This document shows positions 48,595 through 60,110 of a stretch of 64,000 nt of DNA, one piece after another. Source of the stretch: Chamaecyparis obtusa (Eukaryota > Streptophyta > Pinopsida > Cupressales > Cupressaceae); the NCBI GenBank assembly GCA_027943335.1, contig BSBK01002083.1, positions 124,001 through 188,000 of the forward strand. The letters are read 5' to 3'. The notes below the pieces were generated by a model. That model ran no database searches. It was not told the origin of the DNA and saw only the letters and a list, made by a program, of their open reading frames with translations. The number at the start of each line of letters is the position of its first letter. The stretch's first letter is position 1. Position numbers and translations under genes: made by a program.

Positions 48595-49644
48595 CTAACA
48601 TGCATAAACTACAGCTAGACATTGTCTTTCCAATTCTGTATATCTTGTTTCGTAATCAAGTAAAGTCTGACTAATGTTATACATAGGTCTTTCCTTACCA
48701 TAATTATCATTTTGAGCTAACAACGCACTCACAGCCTTCGGAGTCACTGAAGTGTACAAATGGAATGGTTTATCAAATTTAGCTGGCTGGAAGATAGGAG
48801 GGTTTCCAAAATACTCCTTAAATTGCTCAAAAGCTTGTTTACACTCATCATTCCAAGAGAAAGTGGTATCCTTTCTAAGCAATGAAGTAAAAGGGATAGT
48901 TTGATCCGCTAAATTAGAAATAAAATGATTAATAGCTTGTATTTTTCCTTGTAAGCTTAGTAATTGAGAAATATTCTTAGGAGGAGGCATATTAACAATA
49001 GCTTCAATATTTTTCGTATCTACTTCTATGCCTCGCTTAGAGATTATAAATCCTAATAATTTACCGGAATCAACTCCAAAGACATATTTCTTAGGATTCA
49101 ATCTCATGTTGTAACTTCTAATCCTCTCAAATATTTGTCGTAAAATAGTAACATGATCTTCTCTTTGTATAGATTTTGCTAAGATATCATCCACATAGTC
49201 TTCAAGAATCTTATGAATGTAATCATGAAAAATTAAAGTCATAGCTCGTTGATAAGTTGCTCTTGCATTTTTTAATCCAAAAGGCATCATGACCCAACAA
49301 AAGGTTCCCCAAGGTGTTATAAATGCAATCTTAAATTGATCTTTAGGAGGGATAAAGATTTGATTATATCCTAAAATCCATCCATAAAAGATAACAAGGC
49401 ATGTCACATTGTTGAATCCACAATCATATCAATGTTAGGTAACAGGAAATCATCTTTTTAAGGATGCCTTATTTAAATCTATGAAATTAGTACACATCCT
49501 TATCTTATTTTCTCCTTTTGAAATAGGCACAATATTTGAAATCCAATCCGAGTAATCAATAGAACAGATGAATCCAGAATCCAATAATTTTTCAATTTCA
49601 CCTTTGACTAATAAAGCAATTCATGGATTCATCTTTCAAATTTT
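48595..49644 (-). pseudogene. Tat reverse transcriptase and first RNase H (broken 5' part)
   Basis: 49407-48595 is open: FITPWGTFCWVMMPFGLKNA, the catalytic YVDDIL, LGFIISKRGIE, then the RNase H connection FSWNDECKQAFEQFKE and LERQCLAVVYAC. The N-terminal RT part (49644-49408) is split by frameshifts; motifs such as RMCTNFIDLNKA are still visible there. The first RNase H catalytic region looks truncated or weakly preserved. Confidence 0.9.
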
Positions 49645-50760
49645 CTATTTCACATGTTTCATATTTGGTTTTAAAAAAATGTTATGAGTAATAATATTAG
49701 AGTCTATACCTAACATATCTGAATATGTCCAAGCAAATATGTCCTTAAATTCAAGCAAAAGGGAAACCAATTGATCACGTTCATCCTGATTGAAACATTT
49801 CCCAATCTTTATCATCTTCTCAGTGTTGTTCTCATCCATTTGAATATCAATAGTCTCAATTATTAACAAATCATTTTGTATCAGAGGATCCATCAGTAAA
49901 GGAAGAGTATCATGTTTATCATGTTCCCCAAAATAAGCATTGATACTTAAACAATAAGGCTTTTGTCGTTTGTGATGAAACTTAGGTAAGTCTTCATAAA
50001 CCCCTAAAAATTCCATTAAGGCTTCATCTTTAGGAAAAATATCCAAAGTAGGTGCTTGATTAAGGTCAATGAGAAGTGGGTTAACCAACTTCAACTATCC
50101 ACCACAAATATGATTAACATTAAGAGGGAAAGCCGACGGTTGCCTATAAGGATTGAATCCTAACCCATATGTATGATCATAAACTTTATTATCCAGAGGT
50201 ACTTGTATACCTTGTTCATATTTACCACATCCTTTCCTATTAAATCTTGATTTCTTAAGAAAATGATAACCAGGACCATATCGATCAGTCATATCAAAAG
50301 GAGTCCAAGGAATGACATATGTCACAATATCATAACAATCAGGCTTTATAGTTTCAATTGTTTCATTAATCGAAGCGGCAACAAAATTACTTTTTAGTTC
50401 CTTAGAAAGCGGGGAAGGAGTAAATACTTTTTTCTCAAATTCATTTTGTTGCTTCATGAATTCCAAATTAGATACCTTATCTTCTCCAATAAAAGTAGGA
50501 TTAAAATCCAATGTCCCCCAATCATCCTCGGTCAAAGAAGAAGTTGGAGCTTCCTGTTGTTGAATCTCAAGTTGTTTTATCTCAGATTGTTGTATCTCTG
50601 GTTGTTTTTCAATATCTTTACTAGGTTGAAGAGGCTCAGATATTTTTTCATATTCTGCATTTAAGCAAGGATTCAGCGCATCATCCGCTTGTAATGTATA
50701 CATTAAGTTATTATATATGAACCTAACCTTGCGATGAAGAATAGAAGGAGCTGCAGGCAT
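49645..50760 (-). pseudogene. Tat linker with G-patch-like motif and pre-RT region
   Basis: 50760-50095 ends with RYGPGYHFLKKSRFNRKGCGKYEQGI then YGLGFNPYRQP, arranged like the G-patch-type segment between protease and RT in Tat/Ogre elements. After a stop at 50095 the pre-RT region continues with FKDIFAWTYSDMLGID and ITHNIFLKP near 49660-49760, the conserved sequence just before RT. Confidence 0.75.
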
Positions 50761-50805
50761 ACTATGTAACCATGGTCTTCCTAAAAGAAGGTTATAATTG
50801 AGAGG

Positions 50806-51735
50806 TTAAGGCATAACATGAATAGGAGTATTTAGAATAACTGGACCAAGTTTAACAGGTAAGGTAATAATGCCCAAAGTTCTCTTTGTAATATTGTCAA
50901 ATCCATGTATAGGAACATTATCAAGTTGAATATTTGTGAGATCAGCCTTAATTACCTTAAGCATATCCATGCTACAAACATTAAGCCCAGATCCGTTATC
51001 AACTAAAGTTCTTTGAATGATACTCCGGTTAATAGAGACATCAACCATAAGAGAATCATATTGATTCTTCACCTCAAGAGAAGGTAAATCATTATCGAAA
51101 AATAGAATAGGAGGTACATAAGACATAATATGCATGCAATCTAAAATAGAATGAATGTTCTCTTGATTAGGAGGCGAAGCAGGAAGAGTGGATAAAGCTT
51201 TTTGCAATGGCTCATGATATGTTAGGGAAGTTTGAAGTAATTCCCATAAAGATATCTTAGCAGGAGTAGCATGTAATTGGTCAACTAAGTTATAATCCTT
51301 AAAGGTAGAAGGAAACCTAGGTGCTTGAGGAAGCATAGGTTGAGAAGGAGGTAAAGAAACCAGAACAGTAGGCTACGGGTTATTCCATGTGCGATAAGCA
51401 TGTGAAATGGAATCGGTATTATCAAATAAATCCAAAGGATCTCTAGGTTTACCCTTAATTGTTATGCAAGGAAATCCTTTTACCGTCATCAAAGGTGTAG
51501 GATATATCATTTTAGGTTTATCAATGTTGCAAATAGTAGGACATGAAGGTAACCATGCACACACCATATGGTAAAGGTCAATTGGAGAGGTTGTGGAGGA
51601 GAATGAAATAGGAATAGGATCTATGGAGATCTTATCCGAACCATTTTCATCCTCACTACCATGTACCTCATTAGGGAATCTATCCTTTTGTACAATAAAA
51701 GCCTCATCAAAGTACTCAAAACAAGAATCATACAT
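50806..51735 (-). pseudogene. Tat aspartic protease and short gag remnant
   Basis: The 176-codon frame contains DQLHATPAKISLWELLQTSL, the region that joins gag to protease in Tat elements, and the active-site motif LVDNGSGLNVCS at about residue 110. Upstream frame 51735-51373 (120 codons, acidic, ending AYRTWNNP) is the only coding sequence left before the PBS. No retrotrans_gag domain or CCHC knuckle is present. Confidence 0.8.
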
Positions 51736-51888
51736 GTTGAATACAAAGAAATATTAAAAGCATGAAAATGTAAATGTTTTTGTATTTTAAAGAGATTTTG
51801 CAATGTTTTTGTATTTTTTGAAATATAAATGCAAGAAATCTAATCTTATAAGCATGCAAGATTTAAATCTAACACCAAAAAAGAAAGA

Positions 51889-51913
51889 GTTGTCGTAAAT
51901 GGGTTCACCAAAA
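51889..51913 (-). promoter_or_regulatory. Probable PBS of Tat element
   Basis: On the minus strand the LTR end CACCTATTCA is followed by TTT and TGGTGAACCCATTTACG. TGG after a short spacer is the form of a PBS. I do not assign the tRNA. Confidence 0.55.
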
Positions 51914-53545
51914 TGAATAGGTGAAAAATGGAAGCTATCAACGATGCATCTAACATTCCTCACTATTCATTTGTAATGTTTTGAATTAGAATTGGATAAG
52001 TAAATCTGGAACTACTTGAAAATCAATCAAGATAAAGTACATACCTCATAATGGAACAAATATGGAAATACCTATTTTCCAATGGTTGTGTGCTGTCTCT
52101 GGAAATTCTACAACCAAATTCGGGACCAGAAAATTGTAACAGAGAAAACCAAGAAAACTTTTGTCTCTCTAGAAGTAGGTAGTCCTTGACCTAGATAATG
52201 GGGCAAGGTCTTACCTCAGGGCAGGATCCTACCCCCCATTGCAGGTCATCCATGACCCAAAATAGCTCTGATAGAAAATCTGTTTGTGGATCTCGGAACT
52301 TCATCGAAAAGGGTATTCAAATCTGCACTCCAATTCTTGAAATGACTATAGATATCTGAAAATGGTGTTTTGGGGTGGCTATATAGGTTTTGCCTTAGTC
52401 AAACCCCCATTTTGGTGATCTCCACCTCCATGAATAGCCGGTTGTAATAGAATGTGTGTGTGTATTGAAAGTGTAAAGCTAAGATCTAATCCTCTAGATT
52501 TAAACCCTAGCATGAATATGTATGAGAAAGCAATGCATAGATTTGAATAAGATAAGAAATCATACCAAGCCCCCAAGGCTAAAGTAGTCCTACCAAACTC
52601 ATAATTTGTAATTGCTACCCCATGATTGTATCTTTGAATGCTTGAATGTTAATAATGGTGGATCAAGGAAGAAAGGATCTCTCTTGCTCCAAATAGATGT
52701 TCACAATGGTGTGTTCATAAAGATGCTTGATATCAACAATGGCTTGATATTATATATCATCCTCTTGAAATCTTGCTTCTTCACTTCACCATCACTTGAT
52801 TTCTTGAATCAATTATGTCTCCACTTGATGTCTTGATCATGAAATTGCTTGATCTCCTTGTGATGTGGTTGCATTTGTGTGAAAATGAAGGCAAATGAGA
52901 GTCTTTATATAAAGGTTTCAAGGTGAGGCTCCTAGAGTAATGTGAGGATCCATAATTCAAATTTCACCTCAAATTATGGTCCAATCAAAATAACCAACTA
53001 AGGAGGGAAAATAATTAAATGAATTTAAAATTAAAACCCTTCCGCATTGAGATCCGAAGGCCCGACATTGATTTCAGGGCCCTCCGGGACCAAATTTTGC
53101 AAAGGGGAATCAAATCATGAAGGAGGTCAAAGATGACATCATCTTTGAACTAGGTCAGGGATGACCTAGAACCTAACCAAGATAAAGGATGACCTTGTCC
53201 TTGACCCAAGGGTCTAGATCTTCCCAGAATTAGAAACAGGAGGTCCCGGCAATGCCCATAGACCTAGAAATGATGTCAGAATAGGGAAGAGTTTCAGGGA
53301 GAGGCACAAAATCCTATGATGATTATGATGAAGGCTAGGAGGACCTATTTCTAAGTCCTAACTAGAAAATAGAGCCATGGAAGAGGGAAATTAAGGAGAA
53401 TCCTCAAGATCCTAACCCTAATTTCACCTAGAATGAAGGAATCAAGTGTAGATTGCATCCTAAATGCAAGTCTATCATGATAAATGTACTAAAGGAGGGT
53501 ACTAAACCTATCAAGATGGAAGTTCTTCCATTTTAAGATGATACA
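51914..53545 (-). repeat. 5' LTR of Tat element
   Basis: 1632 bp. Same ends as the left LTR. Minus-strand transcription would start here. GGTCA and TTGACC motifs near 53120-53215 match those in the other LTR. Confidence 0.95.
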
Positions 53546-55115
53546 GGTCCAAATAGACCTTTAACTATACCTATTAGGACCAATTAGACAGGTAATTGGA
53601 CCTATTAGACTTAACTAGACCTAACTGTAGACCTATTTGGACTAATTAGGACCTAATAGGACCTATTAGACCTATTAGGACTAATTAGGACCTATTAGGA
53701 CTAATTATGACCTATTTGGACTAATTAGGACCTATTAGGACTAATTATGACCTATTAGGACCTATTAGGACTAATAGGACCCAATTAGAATCAATTAGAA
53801 CCAATTAGCACCTAATTAGACTCAATTAGAAACAATTAGGACCTAATATGACCTATTAGAACCTATTAGAACCTATTATGACCAACTATGACCTAATTAG
53901 AATGAATATGACATATTAAAACCCAATTGGACTCAATTAGAATAAATTAGCACCTAATTAGACTCTATTGGGACCAATTAGATCCAATTAGGACCTAATA
54001 TGACCTATTAGAACCAATTAGGACCTATTATGACCTATTATGACTTAACTCTTGACTAATTAGGACCTATTATGACCAATTAGGACTAATTGGGACCAAT
54101 ATGACCTATTGGAGCCTATTAGGACCAACTATGACCTAATTAGGACCAATATGACATATTAAACCCTAATTAGACTAAATTAGAACAAATTAGCACCTAA
54201 TTAGACTATATTAGGACCAATTAGATCCAATTAGGACCTAATATGACCTATTAGAACCAATTAGGACCTATTATTACCTATTATGACTTAACTCTAGACT
54301 AATTAGGACCTATTATGACCAATTAGGACTAATTAGGACCAATATCACCTATTAGGACCAAGTATGACTAATTAGGACCAATATGACCTATTAGGGCCAA
54401 TTAGAACTAATTAGGACTTAATTAAACTCAATTAGAACCAATTAGGACCTAATTAGACTCAATTAGAACCAATTAGGACCTAATATGACCTATTATAACC
54501 AATTAGGACTCAATTCGAACCAATTAAGACATAATTAGACTCAATTAGAACCAATTGGGACCTAATTAGACTCAATTAGGACCAATTAGACCCAATTAGG
54601 ACTAATTAGGACCAATTAGGACTAATTAGAACTAATCATCTAACCAATTAGAACCAATTAGGACTAAGTAGAACCAATTACGACCAATTAGAACTAATTA
54701 GGACCTAATTAGACTCAATTAGAACCAATTAAGACCTAATTAGACTCAATTAGAACCAATTAGGACCTAATTAGACTCAATTAGAACCAATTAGATCCAA
54801 TTAGGACCTAATATGACCTATTAGAATGAATTAGGACCTATTACAACTTAACTCTATACTAATTAGGACCTATTATGACCAATTAGGACTAATTAGGACC
54901 AACTATGACCAATTAGACCCAATTAGGACTAATTAGGACCAATTATGACCAATTAGAACTAATTAGCACCTAATTAGACTCAATTAGAACCAATTAGGAC
55001 CTAATATGACCTATTAGAACCCAATTAGACTCAATTAGAATAAATTAGCACCTAATTAGACTCAATTAGGACTAATTAGAACTAATTAGAACCAATTAGG
55101 ACCAATTAGATTTGT
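53546..55115. repeat. AATT-phased minisatellite, right part
   Basis: Continues the array at 40570-41789 after the TSD GGTCC. Larger units repeat here too, e.g. the block around CCTATTATGACTTAACTCT at about 54030, 54275 and 54840. Confidence 0.95.
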
Positions 55116-55171
55116 TAGACCTAACTTCATTCAAAAGTTTTTGTTTAATAATTTTTACTTCATACATGAAG

Positions 55172-55275
55172 GAAATGCTCAAGAAGCACAACCTTTTGAA
55201 GTTGGAGAAGGGTCATCACAAGCTCAACAAGCCCAACCTTCAGAAGTTAGAGAAGGGTCATCGCAAGCTTAACAA
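55172..55275 (+). other. Putative second exon of the interrupted gene-like unit
   Basis: An AG acceptor at 55170-55171 joins in phase with the donor at 40500. The frame reads NAQEAQPFEVGEGSSQAQQA, then QPSEVREGSSQA and stop; the stop (TAA) stands where the first repeat has CAA. The exon would end at CAA/GTACA. A third possible exon with GASQVESTQGQ lies at 55418-55480, ending CAA/GTACGT, but its phase does not fit simply. Degenerate GSSQA repeats suggest a low-complexity protein. Confidence 0.3.
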
Positions 55276-55639
55276 GTACAACTCTTAGAATATCAAAAAA
55301 GTACATCTCTCTCTCATTGAATCTCTCTCTCACTGTCTCGATTTAGTCTCTTATGGGTGAATATACATTTTGGGTTTTTCCCCTTAAGAAGTTATTGTTT
55401 TTGTTGTGTACATGTAGCCTTTGATGATGAAAATGTTGGACAAGGGGCATCCCAAGTTGAATCAACCCAAGGTCAAACAAGTACGTGTTTCTCTCATTAG
55501 TTTATAAATTGTTATAGGTTTGACATTCAAGAGCTTGTAAATACTTATTTCATGAAGGTCCCCTTAAGATGAGATATTAAGATATTTTTTTATTTTATTT
55601 GCAGTGGAAGTGCAAGAAACATATGTGAATGATAGTCTA

Positions 55640-56949
55640 ACCAGACCAAACTTTTGAGATCAGGACAGGGCTATTCAAAGACCCCCTCCCAAAAGAAATG
55701 CAAATCCTATTGTGGAATGTCAAGGGCTGTAATGCCTGTGACAAGCTTCATTTAATCAAAAGAGGTCTTGATCAAATGAAACTTGATATTCTTTTTTTGC
55801 AAGAAACTAAAGTTGAGGATTCAGATATTGATTACTTTGACCTGAGATTCTATAAATGGCATAGTGTTTGGGTTGGCTCAGATGGTGCTTCTGGGGTCTG
55901 GGCTTGTTGTGGAACCTAGATAGTGTTGATTTATTGATTCTAGATGTAGGACAATACTGGCAATTTGTAGAGGTAATATCTAAACAACTCCTTTTAAGCT
56001 TCTTAATAGTTAATGCTTATGGACCTAATAACCCAACTAAAAAGGAGGTTTGGGGTAAAATCTCAAGGTCACTCTTAAACTTTAAAGGCATATTACGTGT
56101 CTTAGGGGCATATTTTAATGTCATCCTAAGTGCAATTGAGAAAAAGGGTGGCAAAGGATGGATGGGTCAAAGTCGCGGGGATTTTTTATATTTTGTGCAG
56201 GACAATGGTTTGGTGGAAGTTGATCTCCAGAATGGAGATTACACATAGATAAACCGTCGCAGTGGTTTTCTTAATATAGTTGAAAATTTGGATAGATTCT
56301 TGTTGGCAGGGGATTGGGAGGCTTCTAATTGGCTTTGTCAGGCTGAGATCCTTCCTCTTGCAGGGTCTGATCACTTTCCAATATGTCTCCATGTCCAAGA
56401 GGATGGAAATCCTGAACATGCCCCTTTCGGGTTTGAATCAATGTGGCTAAGAATTGATAGTTTTCTAGAGCTTGTAGCTAAGTGGTGGAATGACGCCCCT
56501 AGAAGACTAGATAATAAAGCCTTCCTTTTTTCAAGAAGTTGCAATTTTTAAAGGAAAAGATTAAGGTATGGAATAAATATGTGTTCAGGAACATCTTTGA
56601 GGACAAACTTAAGTTAGAAGAGGATTTGAGAAACCTTAATTCCAAGATCATAAGGTCTGGGATGGGTTAGGAATAATTTAAGATTGAAAGAACTCACAAA
56701 GAGATATAAAGAAGTTTTTGCTAGAGAGGAGACTTTTTGGAGACATAAATCAAGAGAAACTTGGTTAAGAGAGGGGGATAGAAACAACAAGTTTTTCCAT
56801 AAATCAGTGAAATTTCGTAGAGCCTGTAATAAAATCTTTTCTATTAAAAATGCAAAGGGTCTTTTGTTACAAGATAAGATTGATATTAATAATGTTCTAG
56901 TTGATTTTTTCTCTAAAATTTTCACTAAGGACCCATCTAGTGAGAAAAA
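55640..56949 (+). pseudogene. L1-type LINE ORF2 fragment, endonuclease part (left of insertion)
   Basis: Starts MQILLWNVKGCNACDKLHLI at 55698; LFLQETK is the catalytic Glu motif and AGSDHFPI near 56370 the Asp/His motif. Frameshifts near 55900 and 56560 and a stop near 56248 break it. WLREGDRNNKFFHKSV near 56765 is the linker conserved before RT in plant L1 elements. The frame is cut at 56949 by the LTR element and resumes at 59857. Confidence 0.85.
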
Positions 56950-57332
56950 TGTTAGAGTAATAAAGTGTTTTCTTATTAATTAAATCATGTTTGATTTAAT
57001 TACTAAGTCACTTATTATCTCTCTGCTTAAGGTAAACTTTATGCATATAATAATTAATTACTTTATTAATTATTATAATGCAACCTAGGTTTTACCCTTT
57101 TAGGGTTTCAAATATCCTTTTATAAGGATTGATCTCCTTTTTTTTAATAACAAATTGTAAAATAGATTATTCATTATTCAATTGAAACTTTTGTTTTTAC
57201 ACATCAATGATTTCTCCTCTCTCGTGGATCAATGAGTTCAGGCCTCTCTAGCTTCTTGCTTCTCTCTTTCTGTGACAGGTGTTTGCATGTAGGTATTATT
57301 GGGAGTTGTGGGTTGTTTACTCATCAACTCCA
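56950..57332 (+). repeat. 5' LTR of copy 2
   Basis: 383 bp, TGTTAGAG...CAACTCCA. It contains the paired TTAATTA/TAATTAATTA AT-rich start and TTATAAGGATTGATCTCC. Confidence 0.9.
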
Positions 57333-57335
57333 ATA

Positions 57336-57347
57336 TGGTATCAAAGC
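57336..57347 (+). promoter_or_regulatory. PBS (initiator-Met tRNA type, one change)
   Basis: TGGTATCAAAGC; copy 1 has TGGTATCAGAGC. Confidence 0.85.
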
Positions 57348-59454
57348 TTCAGATCTATTTTCCCATCTCTTTCTGAGAGATTTAGCCATGTTTGTTAGAT
57401 CTATGTTTAAGAGGGTTTTTCTTTTGAATCTATGTGGACCTCTTTTCTGGTCATCTTGGCTTCAAATGGACCACACAATTACGTTCAGAGTATCCAAGAA
57501 CCCCTAGATCCATATAAAATTTTTCCAATTTGGATACAGTTGGAATCTATGGCAAAACAAAATTTGCAACCGGCCCCAACACATGTCCCAAGGCAGTCAC
57601 TGGTATTTTGGAGCATTTTTGGCTCAAATAGACCTCATCGTTGAGCTCACAGTAACCAAGAACCCTTATTTCCATATTAGGCACATCCGATTTGGACACC
57701 ATTACATTCTGTGGCAAGAACAATTTGCGTACCAGGGTTGTATGACCCTGTCACACATCCCGAGGCTATATGACAATTTTCAATTTTTATTTTTTTTGCG
57801 GCGATGACCATTTGGCCATCAAATTTAATCCCCTCAAAGATGTAGCCTCAGCCCCTAGTCATATGGTGACCAGGGACCTATTGGGCATTTTCAGTGATGG
57901 GCAGCCAATCGTCAAATGTAGGCCCATATTCTGTTGATGTCAGCAATGCATCAGCCCTTTCAAACACTATTTTTGGGCCCTTTGATGCAGCTGTTGGTTT
58001 TTTGCTCATAACTTGAGCATACGGTGTTGAAATCGAGAAAACAAGATATCGTCGGAAAGTTGGTTCCGAGATCTATCCAGACCTAGAGGTTTGAATTTTT
58101 TATTTTTCTTTTTGGATGGCATTTTTTTACTATCAAAGATAGATGTTTAGTTTTGCACTCCAAGAGCTCTATCTTGCACATCTAGACTCCATTTTGGAAA
58201 AATAATATATTGTTGGAAAGCTTGTTCTGAGACCTTTCCAGTGTTGTGAGTCATTTTTACAAATTCTTCTCCAGGTATATTTTATTTAGTTTCTTTCATT
58301 TTTTAAATCTAGTGGATATCTTAGATGTTTTAGGTCCTGGGATATTTTTCTTTTGAGGAATGGCATGTCTTAGGCTATTCTTTTATTTCAACATCCTTCT
58401 TTCTTCTTTGATTAATGTATACTTCACTTTTGTAGCATTCATTTATGCAGACACACTGAAATAAAGTGTCATTCTATTGCATGTATGGGATCTTGCACAT
58501 GTTCGTGCTCTATGTACTTGCACTCCATTATAAAGTACCAAGGGGGTTGATGTTTTCCTTTGTTTTCCATCTACTTTTATCATGTGAGCATTCCTCTAAT
58601 GACATTAGCCTTAGGTGTCTCTATTTGTGTTTGTACTCTCAGCACTTTAGTGTTCCCGGATCTTGTTCATCATGTAGTTCATATTGGACATTCTTTTTAG
58701 TGTACTTGTCATTACTCCCTTGTCAGCATTATGGGGGGGTTTCTATTGTTGGTTCTATTGCTTCCTTGGTTCTATAGTGTGAGCTATGTATTCAGTATTT
58801 GTCCCTATGTACTAGGAAGATGCAATGGTTGGGTACTTATGCATTCCGATGAGATTGATCATTTACCATATGGATACTCTTCTCTTTCCTATTTTTGGAT
58901 GCACTCTTCCAACCTTGATTGATCAACTCTTTAGACTTTGGTGTTTTTACATCATATGTATCTTCGAGTTTAGGTGTTTGCCTTTGTTTACCTCCTAATT
59001 TGAGTAGTGTTATTTTAGGGAACTCATGCAGATTATAGTATTATGTAACTTCGACATTAGTTGTTTTCCTTTGTTTTCTTCTTGATTCGAGTAGTGTCAT
59101 TTGAGGGCACTCATATAGATTACAGTCTTCTCTACCTGGTCATATTTCAGTGGATGATCTTCAGACCAACAGTTACTTCTTGACAGAGTTTGCAACTTCT
59201 TGCTCTAGTGATGTTGTACATGTTCATCCTTATTCCTATTTTTTGGAACATTTCCTAGTTTTGGAGGCTTCTTCAGTCCTTCAGACTAGCCTTCGTCTCT
59301 TTTTGGAGTAGAGTTTTTCCCATGTGTTTTTCTCCATTTCTCCACTTTATAGAGACTCTCTTTTGTACTTAGGTACCCAATTAGGCCTTTGTTGTCGGGA
59401 CCCATTTACTTTTAGTAGTTCTTTCTAGGTTTTTAGCTTCTCCCAAAGTTCATC

Positions 59455-59465
59455 TTAAGGGGGGA
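59455..59465 (+). promoter_or_regulatory. Polypurine tract of copy 2
   Basis: AAGGGGGGA directly before TGTTAGAG. Confidence 0.85.
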
Positions 59466-59851
59466 TGTTAGAGTAATAAAGTGTTTTCTTATTAATTAAA
59501 TCATGTTTAATTTAATTAATAAATCACTTATTATCTATTTCTACTTAAGCTAAACTTTAGGCATATAATAATCAATTACTTGATTAATTATTATAATGCA
59601 ACCAAGGTTTTACCCTTTTAGGGTTTCAGATCTCCTTTTATAAGGATTGATCTCCTTTGTTTTTTATAATAGATTGTAAAACAAATTATTCATTATTGAA
59701 TTGCAACTTTTATTTTTTCACATTAATGATTTCTCTTCTCTCATGGATCAATGCATTCAGGCCTCTCTAGCTTCTTTCTTCTCTATTTCTATGACAAGTG
59801 TTTGCATGCAGGTGTTCTTAGGAGTTGTAGGTTATTTACTCATCAACTCCA
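59466..59851 (+). repeat. 3' LTR of copy 2
   Basis: 386 bp with the same ends as the 5' LTR. Confidence 0.9.
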
Positions 59852-59856
59852 ATAAA

Positions 59857-60000
59857 CAATGTTAGTGATATCCTTGAAATTATTAAGTGTTGTATTAATG
59901 AGGATCAAAACAAAATTTTAATGATGGAGACTTCCTTGGAGGATGATTCTATCCACAAACTCATGAGCTTTAGTGTGGATTGCCTCTATCGACTATTCTA
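59857..60000 (+). pseudogene. LINE ORF2 fragment, right of insertion
   Basis: Continues the frame cut at 56949: SSEKN before the insertion joins NVSDILEIIKCCINEDQNK and LEDDSIHKLMSF after it. It fades into a short tandem repeat, and RT motifs are absent. Confidence 0.7.
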
Positions 60001-60110
60001 TCCAAAAGTTCTTGGGTGGATTGCCTCAATCGATGATTCTATCCTCAAGATTCTCAAGATTTAATGTGGATTGCCTCAATCGGTGATTCTATCCACAAGT
60101 TCTATCTATT
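59945..60110 (+). repeat. Short tandem repeat grown from the LINE frame, ~45-50 bp period
   Basis: GTGGATTGCCTCAATCG and GATGATTCTATCC recur at about 59972, 60012 and 60065, with a first partial unit (GATGATTCTATCCACAA) inside the LINE frame at 59941. About 3.5 units. Confidence 0.75.

Larger units (their letters stand above)
41790..53545 (-). mobile_element. Ty3/gypsy retrotransposon of the Tat/Ogre lineage with antisense PMD
   Basis: LTRs 41790-43437 and 51914-53545 flank an 8.5-kb interior read on the minus strand. GGTCC lies at 41785-41789 and 53546-53550 as TSD. Domain order is protease, G-patch-like, RT, RNase H, second RNase H, integrase; the dual RNase H and the G-patch-like piece mark the Tat/Ogre lineage. 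Between integrase and the PPT lies a PMD pseudogene on the opposite strand. The gag part before the protease is under 200 codons and has no gag domain or zinc knuckle. Pol carries stops and frameshifts. The LTRs differ at several percent of sites by eye, so the insertion is not recent. Confidence 0.95.
56950..59851 (+). mobile_element. Non-autonomous copia-type LTR element, copy 2 (complete)
   Basis: 2902 bp with 5' LTR 56950-57332, PBS, PPT and 3' LTR 59466-59851. The flanks AAAAA (56945-56949) and ATAAA (59852-59856) are a TSD with one change, and the LINE frame resumes directly after it. The interior has no gag or pol. Homologous to 20474-22913. LTRs differ at perhaps 8-10 percent of sites by eye, so the insertion is old. 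Confidence 0.9.
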
